Shown: positions 12,564 to 13,430 of the stretch, one piece after another | How the letters are laid out: every line of letters starts with the position of its first letter | How positions within the stretch are numbered: position 1 is the first letter of the stretch | Assembly (NCBI GenBank): GCA_958427155.1 | Contig: CAUABB010000019.1 | Location: forward strand, 1 to 13,430 | Source: an uncultured Oscillospiraceae bacterium | GTDB taxonomy: Bacteria > Bacillota > Clostridia > Oscillospirales > Ruminococcaceae | Direction of reading: 5' to 3' | Length of the DNA: 13,430 bases | The notes under the pieces: generated by a model | Database searches by the model: none | Told to the model about the DNA's origin: nothing | Seen by the model: the letters and a program-made list of their open reading frames with translations, nothing else | Position numbers and translations under genes: made by a program

Positions 12564-13430
12564 CTAATCGCCATCCGTCTGAGCGGCTAATTTTTCGGCC
12601 TGATCCGCCGTAATCAACGCGTCAATAATTTCATCCAAGTTGCCATTTAAATTTTCTTCCAGATGATAAAGTGTCAGACCAATTCGATGGTCCGTTAAGC
12701 GTCCTTGAGGATAGTTATAAGTTCGGATCCGTTCAGAACGGTCTCCCGTTCCAACCTGAGATTTTCTTTCAGAAGCAATTTTATCATTCTGTTCCCGAAG
12801 CATAACCTCATAAAGCCTTGAGCGGAGGATCTTCATTGCTTTTTCCCTGTTTTTATGCTGACTCCGTTCATCTTGACACTCTACCACAATTCCAGTGGGA
12901 AGATGGGTAATTCGGATTGCAGACTCCGTTTTATTAACATGCTGGCCACCGGCACCGCTTGAGCGGTATGTGTCAATCTGAAGGTCAGATGGATTAATAT
13001 CAACTTCCACATCTTCTACTTCAGGTAAAACAGCAACCGTTACAGTCGAAGTATGAATTCGACCAGACGCCTCCGTTTCCGGGACACGTTGAACTCGATG
13101 AACGCCACTTTCAAATTTCAGCCGAGAGAACGCCCCTTCTCCCTCAATACTGAAACTAACCTCTTTAAAACCACCAAGCTCCGTTTCATTGGCACTTAAA
13201 ATTTCAGTTTTCCAACCTTTTGTTTCAGCATACATCGTATACATCCGATAAAGGGTATTCGCAAAAAGAGCCGCTTCCTCTCCGCCAGCGCCACCTCGTA
13301 TTTCAACAATTACGTTCTTATCATCATTGGGGTCACGGGGGAGAAGAAGTATCTTTATTTCTTCGGCAACCTCATCAATCTTCTTGCGGTTTTCTTCAAA
13401 CTCCTCCTGAACCATCTCTTTGAAATCCTT
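12564..13430 (-). CDS. prfA: Peptide chain release factor 1, N-terminally truncated by the window edge
   Basis: RF1 ends translation at UAA and UAG codons. The frame is open through the last base (13430), with five codons (KDFKE) before the ATG at 13415, and RF1 is about 355-360 residues while 288 are visible, so the first 70 or so are outside the window; the ATG at 13415 is internal. The visible part has EIRGGAGGEEAALFA in domain 2, the codon-reading tripeptide PET in RVPETEASGRIHTS (about visible residues 117-119, the PxT signature that separates RF1 from RF2's SPF), and GAGGQHVNKTES with the GGQ catalytic motif (about 161-163). The C-terminal YNYPQGRLTDHRIG block is complete. It heads the visible part of the operon with sua5 13 bp downstream. 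Confidence 0.97.
   Translation of the reverse strand, partial: KDFKEMVQEEFEENRKKIDEVAEEIKILLLPRDPNDDKNVIVEIRGGAGGEEAALFANTLYRMYTMYAETKGWKTEILSANETELGGFKEVSFSIEGEGAFSRLKFESGVHRVQRVPETEASGRIHTSTVTVAVLPEVEDVEVDINPSDLQIDTYRSSGAGGQHVNKTESAIRITHLPTGIVVECQDERSQHKNREKAMKILRSRLYEVMLREQNDKIASERKSQVGTGDRSERIRTYNYPQGRLTDHRIGLTLYHLEENLNGNLDEIIDALITADQAEKLAAQTDGD

Noticed and set aside
1..13430. Mobile elements, CRISPR arrays, tRNA or rRNA genes, defence or toxin-antitoxin modules
   Set aside because: No transposase or integrase, no regularly spaced repeats, no cloverleaf or rRNA-like stretches and no toxin-antitoxin-like pair were seen. The marR-GNAT pair was considered as toxin-antitoxin, but MarR is a full winged-helix regulator and the GNAT is longer than and unlike TacT-type toxins.

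Overview
The window looks like chromosomal DNA from a low-to-moderate GC Gram-positive anaerobe, most likely class Clostridia and possibly Oscillospiraceae. The reasons are AGGAGG-type ribosome binding sites before nearly every gene, TTGACA/TATAAT-type promoters with 17-bp spacers, a type III pantothenate kinase (CoaX) beside an ECF-type vitamin transporter, a zinc-ribbon/TM2 protein pair, and the order prfA - sua5 - coaE - M18 aminopeptidase. The genus assignment is inference. No phage, insertion sequence, CRISPR array, tRNA or rRNA was found.

Layout: only the left edge is read on the + strand, where glmS enters truncated (2-526). Every other gene is on the minus strand, so the window is best read from right to left. 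First comes an operon with prfA (truncated at the right edge), sua5, coaE and an M18 aminopeptidase (13430-9496), tightly packed with gaps of about 13 bp and one TAATG stop/start overlap. It is followed by two tandem paralogues encoding a double zinc ribbon fused to a TM2 membrane domain (9378-8926 and 8754-8317), each with its own near-consensus promoter and hairpin terminator. Next is a carbohydrate-type pair: an IlvD/Edd-family dehydratase (8142-6415) and an L-fucose/L-arabinose isomerase-family protein (6281-4797). Each has its own promoter, and a strong inverted repeat overlaps the -35 region of the isomerase promoter. A flavin-reductase-like protein (4613-3726) follows. Then comes a MarR regulator with a GNAT acetyltransferase (3473-2486), with a perfect 16-bp palindrome at the predicted transcription start. 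After a 383-bp gap come coaX and an ECF transporter S component (2102-627), which meet glmS convergently at a 17-bp hairpin.

Functional links: the S component and CoaX suggest pantothenate uptake followed by its phosphorylation, the first step of CoA synthesis. CoaE, the last step, lies in the separate translation-related operon. The dehydratase and isomerase probably act on a sugar or sugar acid, but no transporter, kinase, dehydrogenase or aldolase lies beside them, so the substrate is open. MarR and GNAT look like a self-regulated stress or detoxification pair.

Most of the window is ordinary housekeeping and regulatory DNA. The parts most worth following up are the dehydratase/isomerase locus with its operator-like repeats and the atypical cysteine pattern of the dehydratase, the MarR palindrome, and the duplicated zinc-ribbon/TM2 genes. 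I do not see clear evidence of a wholly new system.
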